Of a DNA stretch of 64,000 nt, positions 1 to 8,631 are shown piece by piece. The notes under the pieces are model-generated. The model saw nothing but the letters and a program-made list of their open reading frames with translations, was not told the DNA's origin and ran no database searches. Location of the stretch: NCBI RefSeq assembly GCF_014873145.1, contig NZ_JADBEK010000001.1:13020001-13084000 (forward strand), given 5' to 3'. The stretch is from Nonomuraea angiospora (lineage in GTDB: Bacteria > Actinomycetota > Actinomycetes > Streptosporangiales > Streptosporangiaceae). How positions within the stretch are numbered: position 1 is the first letter of the stretch; each line of letters begins with the position of its first letter. A program made the position numbers and the translations under genes.

Positions 1-3000
1 GCGATGATCGTCGTCTCCGTGGGGCCGTAGGTGTTGAGCAGCCGCACCCGGTCGCCGAAGCGTTCGCGCCAGCGGGCCACGGCCTGCGCGCGCACCTGCT
101 CGCCGCCGAGGATCACCAGGCGCAGCCGGTCCGGCCACGGGATCTCGTCGATCAGGTCCACCAGGTGGTGGAAGTAGGCGGTGGGCAGGTCGAGCACGGT
201 GACGTCGGCCCGCCGGGCGAGCAGGTCCGGCAGGGTGGCGCCGCCGCCGGGCAGCAGCTCGACCGTGGCGCCCGCGGCCAGCGCCGGGAAGATCTCCTCG
301 GCGTGGGTGTCGAAGCTCAGCGAGGCGAGCTGGACGACGCGGTCGCCGGGGCGCAGGCCGTACGCGGAGCGCATCCACCGGACCCGCTCGGCCAGCCCGG
401 CGTGCTCGACGGCGACCCCCTTGGGGGTGCCGGTGGAGCCCGAGGTGTAGATCACGTACGCCAGGCCGGGCCTGCGTTCCGCGGGGCCCGCCCCCGGCTC
501 GATCCCCGCCGCGACGATGAGGGACGTCCCCGCGGCCATGGCGCGCAGGCGCCCCGGCGGGTACCCGGGGTCCAGGGGCACGTAGGCGGCGCCCACCCGC
601 CAGATCGCCAGCATGGCCACCACCGCCTCGACCGAGCGGCCCGCCCGGAGCCCGACCAGGTCCCCCTCGCCCGCGCCCCGCCCGGCCAGCTCCCCTGCCA
701 GCCGCGCCACCCGCCGCTCCAGCTCGGCGTACGTCACGGCCTCGGCGCCGCAACTCACGGCCACCTCGCCGGCGTGCGCCGCCACCGACTCGGCGATGAG
801 CCCTCCGACGGTCCCCACGCTGCCCATCGGAGGGCCCATCGGAGGGCCCATCGGAGGGCCCGCCGCAGGGCGGTCCAGCGACGCGAGCAGGGCCTCGTCG
901 GACGGCGTCAGTACGGGCAGGCGCGACAGGGGCACCCGCCGGTTGCCCGGGTCGGCCACCCCCCGCAGCACCACCGCGAACCGCTCCGCCAGCTCCGCCA
1001 CCGTCTCCGCGTCGAACAACCCCGCGTCGTATCCGAACGCCACCCGCAGCCGCCCGGGCGACCGCCACGCCTCCACGGTCAGGTCGAACTTGGCCTGCCG
1101 GTACCCGTCGTCGAAGAACGACATCCGCACCGGGCCGAGGTGGTCGCGTTCGCCGTCGGCGGTCTGGCTGTTCAGGGTGAACAGGGTCTGGAACATCGGC
1201 TTCCTGGCCAGGTCCCGTTCCACGTCCAGCTCGGCCAGCAGCTGCTCGAACGGCACGTCATGATGGGCCATCGCGTCCAGGACGGTCTTTCGTGTCCTGG
1301 CCAGCAGCTCCTCCAGCGCCGGGTCGCCCGACAGGTCGCCGCGCAGGACGAGCGTGGTGCTCAGGTAGCCGATGAGGGGCTCCAGCTCCACCCGGTCCCG
1401 CCCCGCCGTCGGCGACCCGACCAGCACGTCGTCCTGCCCGGTGTGCCGCGACAGCAGGATCTGGTACGCCGACAGCAGCACCATGAAGAGCGTCACCCGA
1501 TGCCGGCGAGCCGTCGACTCCAGCCGGGCGAGCAGCTCGCCCGGCACCTCCAGCAGGTGGAAGTCGCCACGCGTCGCCCCGGCGCGGTGCGGCCGGTCCG
1601 TGTGCAGGTCGAGGGTGGGCGGGTCGGCGAGCCGGGCGCGCCAGTAGTGGAGGGCCGCGCCGCGGTCCTGCTCCCGCCGCCACCCGGCGACGTCCCCGTG
1701 CTGCACGGCCAGCGGCGCGAGCTCGGCGGAGGCGTACAGGGCGGCCAGGTCGTCCAGGAAGACGGTGATCGACCAGCCGTCGGCCACGATGTGGTGCAGG
1801 ACGACGCAGAGCACGTGGTCGTCCGGACCGATCCGGACCAGCGTGACGCGCAGCGGCGGCGCTGCGCCCAGGTCGAGCGGGGCGTTCGTGCGGGCGGCGA
1901 CGAGCGCGCGCGCTTCGGCCTCGTCGCGGGCCTCCAGCCGCTCGATCCTGGCGGGTGCGGGCCGCTCGACCACGGCCACCGGCCGCCCGTCCACCTCGGG
2001 GAAGCGGGTCCGCAACGACTCGTGCCTGGCGATCAGCCCGGTCAGCGCCCGCTCCAGCGCCGCCTCGTCGAGCGGCCCTTGGAGCCTGCGCACGATGTAC
2101 ATGTTGTACGAGGCGTCGGAGGGATCCAGGCGGTGCAGGAACCACAGGCGTTCCTGGGCGGGGGAGAGCGGCGGCAGCGTGCCGGCCGGGCGCGGCACGA
2201 GGGGGCTGCCCGGCTCGCCCGCCGGCTCGTCCAGCGTCGCGGCGAACCCGGCGACCGTGGGATGCGTGAACAGCTCCCGCAGCGGCGCCGCCGTGCCCGC
2301 CGCCGCGAGCCTGGCGATGACCCGGGTGGCCAGCAGCGAGTGGCCGCCGAGCGCGAAGAAGTCGTCGTCCGCGCCGAGGTCGCCGGTGCCCAGCACCTCG
2401 GCGAAGATCCGCGCCACCTGCCGCTCCCTGGCGGTCACCGGCGCGCCGCCCCGGCCGGCCGCCGGCCGCGCGGGCTCGGGCAGCGCCCGCCGGTCCACCT
2501 TCCCGTTGGGGGTCAGCGGCAGGTCCTCCAGGGGCACGACGACCGAGGGCAGCATGTACGGGGGCAGCCACTCGGCCGCCCGCTCCAGCAGATCGTCCGG
2601 GACGGCGGGCACCACGTAGGCCACCAGGTCGCCGCCCCGCACCACCACGGCGGCCCGGCGCACCCCGGGGTGCCGCTCCAGGGTGGCCTCGATCTCGCCC
2701 GGCTCGACCCGGTGCCCCCGCAGCTTGACCTGGCCGTCCCCGCGCCCCAGGAACTCCAGCGTGCCGTCGGCCAGCCACCGCACCCGGTCGCCCGTGCGGT
2801 ACCACCCGCCCGGGAACGCCTCGGGCGGCTCCCCCGGCGAGCGCAGGTAGCCGAGCGCCACCCCGGCGCCGCCGATGACCAGCTCCCCGGGGACGCCGAC
2901 GGGCGCGGGGGAGCCGGAGCGGTCGAGGACCCGTACCGTGGTGTTCGCGAGCGGCCGCCCAATGCTCACCCGGTCGGGGGAGGGCGGCACCTCCCAGGCG

Positions 3001-5273
3001 GTGGACCAGATCGTGGTCTCGGTCGGCCCGTACATGTTGAGCAGCCGCTCCACCCGCCTGCGCAGCCGCCGGGCCAGCGCGAGCGGCAGCGCCTCGCCCC
3101 CGGCCAGCGCCACCAGCCCCGACGGGTCCAGCCCGGCGGACAGCAGCATGCTCCACCCGGACGGCGTGGCCTGCACGTGGGTGACCCCGGACGCGCCGAT
3201 CAGCCGGGCCAGCGCCACCCCGTCGCGCACGGCGTCGTCACCGGCCAGCACCAGCCGCCCGCCCGTCACCAGCGGCAGGTACAGCTCCAGCCCGGCGATG
3301 TCGAACGACAGCGCCGTGCTGCCCAGCCACACGTCCTCCGGGCGGGAGCCGAGCAGCCGTTCCATCCCGGCCAGCAGGTTGACCAGCGCGGAGTGCGGCA
3401 CCGCCACGCCCTTCGGCGTGCCGGTGGAGCCCGAGGTGTGCAGCACGTACGCCGGGGCCCCGGCGTACGCCGCGTTCGAAGGGCCGGACGCCGCGTCCAA
3501 AAGGCCGGACGCCGCGTTCAAGGGGCCCGACGCCGCGTCCAGAAGGCCGGACGCCTCGGGCGCCGGGGCGATCCGTTCGACGTTCCCGGGCAGGGGCGCC
3601 GACGGGCCGGCCAGCGCGACCCGCACGCCCGCCTGGGCGAGCATGGCCGCGACGCGCCCGGCGGGCAGCGCCGGGTCCACCGGCAGGTACGCGGCCCCCG
3701 CCATCATGACGCCCAGCAGCGTCCCTGGCAGCTCGGCCGAGCGCGGCAGGCACACCGCCACCACGGACCCGGGCCCCGCCCCGCGCGCCCGCAGCCCCGC
3801 CGCGACGAGCCGGGCCCGGCCGGCCACCTCGGCATAGGTGCGCGCCTGCCCGGAGCACTCCACCGCCACGGCGTCCGGCCGCAGCTCCGCCTGCCGCAGG
3901 AACAGGTCCACGACCGTGCCGGACGGGACATCGGTCGCGGTGTCGTTCCAGGAGTCCAGCAGCCGGCGCTCCTGGGGCGGCAGCACCTCCAGCTCCGACA
4001 CCCGCGCGCCGGGACGGCGGACGACGGAGCCCAGCAGCGTCAGGAACCGCGTCGCCAGCCGCTCCACCGTGCCCCGGGAGAACAGCTCGGCGCTGTAGAC
4101 GAACGCGCCGCGCAGCCCGCCGCCGTCCGGCCACAGGTCCACGCGCAGGTCCACCATCGCGGGCGGCGTCCCGTGCGGGAACGGCTCGCTGGCCAGCCCG
4201 GCGAACGTGGCGGCCTCGCCGTACCCGACCGCCGCGTTGTGCAGCCCGAACATGGTCTGGAAGAGCGGCGTGCGGCTGAGGTCGCGTTCGATGTCGAGCG
4301 CCGACAGCACCCGCTCGACGGGCGTCTCGCCGTGCGCCATCGCCTCCAGCACGGTCCGTCGGGTGCGCCGCAGCAGCTCCGTGAACGCCGGATCGCCCGA
4401 CAGGTCGCCCCGCAGCACCAGCGTCGAGGCGAACAGCCCGACCATCGGCTCCAGCTCGGGCCGGCTCCGCCCGGCCGTGGGCGTGCCGACCACGATGTCG
4501 TCCTGCCCGGTGTGGCGGGCCAGCAGCGCCTGGTACGCGGCCAGCAGCACCATGAACAGCGTGCACCGCTCCGCCCGGGCGAGCCGCGCCAGCGAGGCCA
4601 CCAGTTCCGGATCGAGGTCGAACCAGGTCTCCCCGCCCGCGCTGCCGCGCCGGGCCGGGCGCGGCCGGTCCACCGGCAGGTCCAGCGGCGCGGCCCCGCC
4701 GAGCCTGGCCGTCCAGTGGTCGAGGTCCCTTTCCGCGTCCGCGTCCGCGTCGGCCTCGCGCTGCGCGTCGGCGTACTCGGCGTAGGTCGTGGCCAGCTCC
4801 GGCAGCCCGGCCGGGGTGCCGTCCAGGCGGGCCGCGTAGCACGTGGCCAGGTCGTCCATGAGCACGTTCAGCGACCAGCCGTCGCCGATGATGTGGTGCA
4901 GCACGACGCACAGCACGTGGTCGGAGGGGGAGAGCCGGACCAGGGTGACGCGCAGGGGCGGCGCGGAGCCCAGCTCGAAAGGGGTGTTCGCGCGCTCTTC
5001 GAGCAGCCGCGCGGCCTGCTCGGGGGTGTCGAGGTCGACGCGCTCGACCGGCACGGGACCCGGCGGCTCCACGATCGCGACCGGCTGCCCGTCGTGGTCG
5101 GGGAAGCGGGTGCGCAGCGACTCGTGCCGCGCCACCACGTCGCCGAACGCGCCGGTCAGGGCGTCGGCGTCGAGCGGGCCGGAGATCCGGCGCACGACGG
5201 CCACCCGGTAGGCGGGGTCGGCCGGGTCGAGCCGGTGCAGGAACCAGAGCCGCTCCTGGCCCAGGGAGATCAT
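1..5273 (-). CDS. Non-ribosomal peptide synthetase, C-A-T-C-A, 3' part off window
   Basis: The gene starts at ATG 5273 and stays open to base 1, giving about 1757 residues in the window; its C-terminus lies outside. Reading the minus strand I see condensation domain 1 (HHIIGDG near residue 125), adenylation domain 1 (TSGSTGTPKG near 610, NMYGPTETTIW near 745), carrier domain 1 (LGGHSLL near 975), condensation domain 2 (HHIVADG near 1158) and adenylation domain 2 (TSGSTGTPKG near 1608, NTYGPTETTI near 1746). Aligning A1 by hand to GrsA gives pocket residues D-I-L-Q-L-G-M-I-W, one change from the glycine code. A2 gives D-T-E-D-I-G-T-I-I; acidic residues at two positions suggest a basic amino acid. 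No epimerase domain separates the modules. The ATGA overlap with the upstream C-T gene implies translational coupling. The N-terminal C domain should accept an acyl or peptidyl group from that protein. Confidence 0.95.
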   Translation of the reverse strand, partial: MISLGQERLWFLHRLDPADPAYRVAVVRRISGPLDADALTGAFGDVVARHESLRTRFPDHDGQPVAIVEPPGPVPVERVDLDTPEQAARLLEERANTPFELGSAPPLRVTLVRLSPSDHVLCVVLHHIIGDGWSLNVLMDDLATCYAARLDGTPAGLPELATTYAEYADAQREADADADAERDLDHWTARLGGAAPLDLPVDRPRPARRGSAGGETWFDLDPELVASLARLARAERCTLFMVLLAAYQALLARHTGQDDIVVGTPTAGRSRPELEPMVGLFASTLVLRGDLSGDPAFTELLRRTRRTVLEAMAHGETPVERVLSALDIERDLSRTPLFQTMFGLHNAAVGYGEAATFAGLASEPFPHGTPPAMVDLRVDLWPDGGGLRGAFVYSAELFSRGTVERLATRFLTLLGSVVRRPGARVSELEVLPPQERRLLDSWNDTATDVPSGTVVDLFLRQAELRPDAVAVECSGQARTYAEVAGRARLVAAGLRARGAGPGSVVAVCLPRSAELPGTLLGVMMAGAAYLPVDPALPAGRVAAMLAQAGVRVALAGPSAPLPGNVERIAPAPEASGLLDAASGPLNAASGLLDAASGPSNAAYAGAPAYVLHTSGSTGTPKGVAVPHSALVNLLAGMERLLGSRPEDVWLGSTALSFDIAGLELYLPLVTGGRLVLAGDDAVRDGVALARLIGASGVTHVQATPSGWSMLLSAGLDPSGLVALAGGEALPLALARRLRRRVERLLNMYGPTETTIWSTAWEVPPSPDRVSIGRPLANTTVRVLDRSGSPAPVGVPGELVIGGAGVALGYLRSPGEPPEAFPGGWYRTGDRVRWLADGTLEFLGRGDGQVKLRGHRVEPGEIEATLERHPGVRRAAVVVRGGDLVAYVVPAVPDDLLERAAEWLPPYMLPSVVVPLEDLPLTPNGKVDRRALPEPARPAAGRGGAPVTARERQVARIFAEVLGTGDLGADDDFFALGGHSLLATRVIARLAAAGTAAPLRELFTHPTVAGFAATLDEPAGEPGSPLVPRPAGTLPPLSPAQERLWFLHRLDPSDASYNMYIVRRLQGPLDEAALERALTGLIARHESLRTRFPEVDGRPVAVVERPAPARIERLEARDEAEARALVAARTNAPLDLGAAPPLRVTLVRIGPDDHVLCVVLHHIVADGWSITVFLDDLAALYASAELAPLAVQHGDVAGWRREQDRGAALHYWRARLADPPTLDLHTDRPHRAGATRGDFHLLEVPGELLARLESTARRHRVTLFMVLLSAYQILLSRHTGQDDVLVGSPTAGRDRVELEPLIGYLSTTLVLRGDLSGDPALEELLARTRKTVLDAMAHHDVPFEQLLAELDVERDLARKPMFQTLFTLNSQTADGERDHLGPVRMSFFDDGYRQAKFDLTVEAWRSPGRLRVAFGYDAGLFDAETVAELAERFAVVLRGVADPGNRRVPLSRLPVLTPSDEALLASLDRPAAGPPMGPPMGPPMGSVGTVGGLIAESVAAHAGEVAVSCGAEAVTYAELERRVARLAGELAGRGAGEGDLVGLRAGRSVEAVVAMLAIWRVGAAYVPLDPGYPPGRLRAMAAGTSLIVAAGIEPGAGPAERRPGLAYVIYTSGSTGTPKGVAVEHAGLAERVRWMRSAYGLRPGDRVVQLASLSFDTHAEEIFPALAAGATVELLPGGGATLPDLLARRADVTVLDLPTAYFHHLVDLIDEIPWPDRLRLVILGGEQVRAQAVARWRERFGDRVRLLNTYGPTETTII
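823..858. repeat. 12-bp tandem repeat, 3 units, in NRPS linker
   Basis: Three perfect copies of cccatcggaggg lie in frame in the NRPS gene. They encode a GPPM-type repeat in the linker between condensation domain 2 and adenylation domain 2, so copy-number change would alter linker length without a frameshift. Confidence 0.9.
3466..3549. repeat. 21-bp tandem repeat, about 4 units, in NRPS adenylation domain 1
   Basis: Four 21-bp units (7 residues each, pattern ASG-LL/PL-D/N-A) lie in frame just upstream of the A1 P-loop motif. They form an Ala/Ser/Gly-rich insertion in a surface-loop position. Units differ at a few bases, so the expansion is not brand new. Confidence 0.85.
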
Positions 5274-6754
5274 GCGCGCAGCTCGCTGACCGCCGCCGCC
5301 ACCCCGGCGACCGTCGGATCGTCGAGGAACACGTCGAACGGCACCTCGACGCCGAGCCGTTTCCTGATCCTGGCGCTGATCTGGGTGATGGTCAGCGAGT
5401 GGCCGCCGAGGTCGTACAGGTCCTCGTCGGGGGCGAGCTCCTCGATCCGCAGGACCTCCATCCAGATCTGCCGTACCTGCTCGACCAGCTCGCCGTCCGC
5501 CGTGGGGGCCTCGCCCGGCGCGGACGTCGGCACTGGCTCGGACGCCGTCGTCGGCGTCGGTGTGGCGGTGGGCAGGGGCAGGTCGGCGAGCCGGAGGCCG
5601 GGGTCGGCGGCCAGCACGGCCCGCAGGTGCTCCCCGGCCCGCTCGACGTGCTCGCGCCCGATGACGTCGGGGCTGTGGTGCAGGGTGAGCCGCAGCCCGT
5701 CGTCGCCGTCCACGGCCTGCAGGTGCAGGACGTTCCTGACCATGTGGTTGGACATCTTCCACTCGGCCACCAGGCCCAGGCCCGGGAAGACCACGTCGGC
5801 CGCGCGCCGCCGGAAGCTGATCGACACCGGCGCCAGCGCCGGGCGCGGCCGGATGCCGCCCGCCGCCCTGGCCGCGGGGATGTCGCGGAAGCGGTTGAGG
5901 TCGCGCAGCCGCGCCCGCAGGTCGTGGGCCAGCTCCGCGAGCGTGGTGTCCGGCGTGGGCGCGGAGTAGAGGGGTAACTCGGTGGCGAACAGGCCGATGT
6001 GCTCCCTGGTCTCCGGCCGCCGGGTGGACATGGCGACCGCGACCGCCGGCTCGGCGTTGCCGTAGCGGAAGAGCAGGGCGTGCACCGCCGCCAGGAACAG
6101 CTCGAACCGCGTGACCCCCACCCCCTCCCATCCGGACATCTCATCCGTCAGGTCGAGCAGGACCGTCTCGCCCCGGCCGGCCGTCCGCGCGGTCCCGGCC
6201 ACCCCGTCGATGACCACCGTCGAGCGGTCGCGCCAGTGCTCGTGCCAGTACGCCGTGGCCTCGGGCGGGGTCGCGGCGGCGCTCCCGTACGGCATGGGCA
6301 GCGGCGGCAGGGGCCCGCCCGAGTACGCCGCCGCCAGGTCGCGCACCAGCAGGTCCTTCGACATGCCGTCGAACACCAGGTGGTGCCCCACGAACAGCAG
6401 CAGATGCCGCGACGCCCCCACCTCCGCCAGCGTGAACCGCGCCAGCGGCCCCCGCCCCAGGTCGAACGGCCGCGCGATCTCCTCGCGCACCAGGCCGTCC
6501 ACGTCCGCCGCCCGTACGAACCCGATCGGCGGCCGGTCGGCGGCGGGCACCAGGTGCAGCTCCCCGTCGCGGTCCTCGAACGCGCACCCCAGCACCGGGT
6601 GGCGGGCGAGCACCGACTCGCACGCCTTCAGCATCGCCCCCCGGTCCAGCGGGCCGTCGAACCACATGGCGAACGGCATGTGGTACGCGGTGCCGCCGCC
6701 GTGCATCATCTCGGTGATCCACATGCCGTGCTGGGCCTGCGATGCCAGGACCAT
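5270..6754 (-). CDS. NRPS didomain protein: condensation domain plus carrier domain
   Basis: A 494-residue protein. Residues about 1-420 are a condensation domain with an intact HHLVFDG active-site motif near residue 130. After a Thr/Pro-rich linker, the last 80 residues are a carrier domain with the LGGHSL phosphopantetheine site. There is no adenylation domain, so the carrier must be loaded in trans, most simply by the acyl-AMP ligase encoded just upstream. The start ATG 6754 lies two bases after the ligase stop, and the stop overlaps the NRPS start as ATGA. This fits a starter-unit loading protein that hands an acyl-aminoacyl chain to the big NRPS. C-T order without A is unusual but known for free-standing NRPS parts. 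Confidence 0.9.
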   Translation of the reverse strand: MVLASQAQHGMWITEMMHGGGTAYHMPFAMWFDGPLDRGAMLKACESVLARHPVLGCAFEDRDGELHLVPAADRPPIGFVRAADVDGLVREEIARPFDLGRGPLARFTLAEVGASRHLLLFVGHHLVFDGMSKDLLVRDLAAAYSGGPLPPLPMPYGSAAATPPEATAYWHEHWRDRSTVVIDGVAGTARTAGRGETVLLDLTDEMSGWEGVGVTRFELFLAAVHALLFRYGNAEPAVAVAMSTRRPETREHIGLFATELPLYSAPTPDTTLAELAHDLRARLRDLNRFRDIPAARAAGGIRPRPALAPVSISFRRRAADVVFPGLGLVAEWKMSNHMVRNVLHLQAVDGDDGLRLTLHHSPDVIGREHVERAGEHLRAVLAADPGLRLADLPLPTATPTPTTASEPVPTSAPGEAPTADGELVEQVRQIWMEVLRIEELAPDEDLYDLGGHSLTITQISARIRKRLGVEVPFDVFLDDPTVAGVAAAVSELRA

Positions 6755-6756
6755 CG

Positions 6757-8250
6757 TCACTCCTCTGCCATACGGCGCAGTTCCCGCTTGATGACCTTGC
6801 CCGCGGCGTTCCTGGGCAGGGTGTCCAGGGTGAGCAGCACCGTGGGCAGCTCGTGCCCGGCCAGCCGGGTGCTCAGGAAGGCCCGTACGTCGCTGAGCGC
6901 CAGCGGCCCGGTGGCCACCACGGCGGCGGCCACCGCCGTGCCCATCACCGGGTGCGGCACCCCGAACACCGACGCGTCCGCCACGGCCGGGTGCTCGTGC
7001 AGCGCCGACTCGACCTGGATCGTCGAGACCTTGAACGCGCCCGACTTGATCACGTCGCTCTCCCGGTCGACGAGGTACAGGTAGCCCTCGTCGTCGAGAC
7101 GGCCCAGGTCGCCCATGCGCACCCAGCCGCCCTGGAACGCCCCGTCCTCGCCGGTGTTGTAGTAGGCGCGGGGATGGGCGGCGGCGCGCAGCCACACCTC
7201 GCCCGTCTCGCCGGGCGCCACGGGGGTGCCGTCCGCGTTCGCGATCCTGAGCCGGGAGCCGCCCGCCGCGCGGCCGAGCGAGCCGGGCCGGTCCGGGTCG
7301 TAGATCATGATGGTCTGCGCCGGGGCGGCCTCGGTGGAGGTGTAGTAGTTCGCGACGGTCGCGTTCGGGAACGCGGCGGTCAGGCCGGCGGCGACCGACG
7401 GGGGCAGCGCGGCGGCGGCCGAGCCGAGCAGCAGCACGCTGGACAGGTCGTGGCGGTCCTGCACGCGAGCGTTGAGGAGCTCGGCGGCCATCGCGGGGAC
7501 GACGAAGACGGTGCCGGCCGCGTACTCCTCGATCAGGGCGGCGAAGCGGGCCGGGGTGAAGAGCGGGAGCGTCACCACCGCCGGGGCGGCGGTGAGGGCG
7601 TGGAGCAGCATCACCTGGCCGGCGTTCGTGCCGATGGGGAAGGCGTGCACCAGATGCCGGGAATGGGCGAACGGGCGGCGCTTGGGGTGGACGGGCGGGG
7701 AGGCCAGGTTCGCGTGGGTGGCGGCGACGCCCTTGGGGCGGCCGGTCGTGCCGGAGGTGTAGAGGATCTGGGCGAGCGAGAGCGGATCCAGGGCCACCGT
7801 CTCCTCGCGGTCGGCCGTTCCCGGCAGGAGCTCCGTCAGCGGGACGGCGGCCGGTCCCGGCAGGAGCTCTGCCAGCGGGACGGCGGCCGTTCCCGGAGGG
7901 AGCACCGGCTCCGCGCCGCCGTGGACGACCGTGGTCGCCCCGCAGTCCTCGATCATGTACGCCAGCTCCGGCGGGGCGAGCCGGTCCGAGAGCGGCACCG
8001 CCACGCCGCCCGCCTTCAGCACGGCCATCCAGCTCACCGCGTAGTCCAGCCATTCGCGGGCGCCGAAGACCAGCGCGACCCGATCGCCCTTGAGCGGCCC
8101 CGGGAGCGCGCGGGCGGCGGCGGTGGAGCGCTCGTCCCACTCCGCCAGGGTCAGGCTGCCCTGGCCGGCGACGATCAGCGCGGTGTGGTCGGGATCGGTG
8201 GCGGCTCGGGACGTCAGGAGATCGGGCACTGGAAGGGCCGACGGAACCAC
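6757..8250 (-). CDS. Free-standing acyl/aryl-AMP ligase (adenylation enzyme)
   Basis: ANL superfamily enzyme of about 497 residues. It has the P-loop YTSGTTGRPKG, the motif YYTSTEA, the GDLGRLDDEGYLYLVDR hinge region and the catalytic lysine in PRNAAGKVIKREL near the C-terminus. The substrate pocket lacks the FD..-type aminoacid-binding aspartate region of NRPS A domains, so an acyl or aryl acid is more likely than an amino acid; the exact substrate cannot be read. The start is uncertain. An in-frame ATG exists at 8301, but it lies inside an AT-rich stretch holding a TTGACG-N17-TAGCGT promoter that points into this gene, so GTG 8250 or GTG 8229 is more plausible. First gene of the minus-strand NRPS operon. 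Confidence 0.85.
   Translation of the reverse strand: MVPSALPVPDLLTSRAATDPDHTALIVAGQGSLTLAEWDERSTAAARALPGPLKGDRVALVFGAREWLDYAVSWMAVLKAGGVAVPLSDRLAPPELAYMIEDCGATTVVHGGAEPVLPPGTAAVPLAELLPGPAAVPLTELLPGTADREETVALDPLSLAQILYTSGTTGRPKGVAATHANLASPPVHPKRRPFAHSRHLVHAFPIGTNAGQVMLLHALTAAPAVVTLPLFTPARFAALIEEYAAGTVFVVPAMAAELLNARVQDRHDLSSVLLLGSAAAALPPSVAAGLTAAFPNATVANYYTSTEAAPAQTIMIYDPDRPGSLGRAAGGSRLRIANADGTPVAPGETGEVWLRAAAHPRAYYNTGEDGAFQGGWVRMGDLGRLDDEGYLYLVDRESDVIKSGAFKVSTIQVESALHEHPAVADASVFGVPHPVMGTAVAAAVVATGPLALSDVRAFLSTRLAGHELPTVLLTLDTLPRNAAGKVIKRELRRMAEE
7819..7890. repeat. 36-bp tandem repeat, 2 units, in the AMP-ligase gene
   Basis: Two near-identical 36-bp units encode a 12-residue AAVPL-x-ELLPG repeat just before the ATP-binding P-loop of the ligase. 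A partial third copy follows. The repeat is in frame. Confidence 0.85.
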
Positions 8251-8275
8251 CCCCAGAATTTTTTTCGTCGTGCCG

Positions 8276-8309
8276 CTTGACGCTAGAAAAAATGCACACA
8301 TGCGTCAAG
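8276..8309. promoter_or_regulatory. Divergent promoter region with 8-bp perfect inverted repeat
   Basis: CTTGACGC (8276-8283) and GCGTCAAG (8302-8309) form a perfect inverted repeat separated by 18 AT-rich bases. Each arm contains a TTGACG -35 element. On the minus strand TTGACG is followed after exactly 17 bases by TAGCGT, a good housekeeping-type -10, which would drive the NRPS operon. On the plus strand the second TTGACG points toward the carrier-protein operon with a poorer -10. A dimeric regulator bound here would cover both -35 elements. The regulator is not identified. Confidence 0.6.
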
Positions 8310-8391
8310 CCCTTACCTACAGGCGCTTGCCGACGTCTGGCACCGCGTGACACACTCGCCCCGGATTCCCCGACGAGGGAGGGTTCACCAG

Positions 8392-8631
8392 GTGCTGATG
8401 GATGGGGAGCTTCACGAACGGCTCGCCGGCATGATCGCCAAGGCCGCCGACGGGGCGGTCGATCCGGCCGAGGTGCTGTCCGGGCAGTCCCGGCTGAGCG
8501 ATCTCGGCGTCACGTCACTGGCCTACTTACGACTGATCGACGCGGTGGAGGCCGAGTTCGGGGTGGAGCTCGACCCCACGGCCATCGACAGCCTGGACGC
8601 GCTGGTGGACTACGTCCGGCTCCATGGCTGA
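8392..8631 (+). CDS. Free-standing acyl/peptidyl carrier protein
   Basis: A 79-residue carrier protein with the phosphopantetheine serine in DLGVTSLAYL (Ser42) and the usual helix II sequence after it. GTG 8392 is chosen because AGGGAGGG sits eight bases upstream; an in-frame ATG at 8398 and an ATG at 8347 are alternatives. The gene overlaps the following condensation-like gene by eight bases. As a lone carrier in an operon divergent from the NRPS it needs loading in trans, for example by the acyl-AMP ligase across the shared promoter. The motif LGVTSL rather than LGGHSL is closer to acyl carriers and free PCPs than to modular NRPS carriers. Confidence 0.88.
   Translation: MLMDGELHERLAGMIAKAADGAVDPAEVLSGQSRLSDLGVTSLAYLRLIDAVEAEFGVELDPTAIDSLDALVDYVRLHG

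Noticed and set aside
165..5969. A 1934-codon open frame on the plus strand
   Set aside because: It is the antisense shadow of the NRPS and C-T genes, low in complexity and rich in Arg, Gly and Pro, with no domain; the minus strand carries all NRPS motifs.
5270..8353. One 1027-codon minus-strand frame spanning the ligase and the C-T protein
   Set aside because: The first half is an Arg-rich shadow of the ligase, which is coded in another frame; only the part from ATG 6754 is real.
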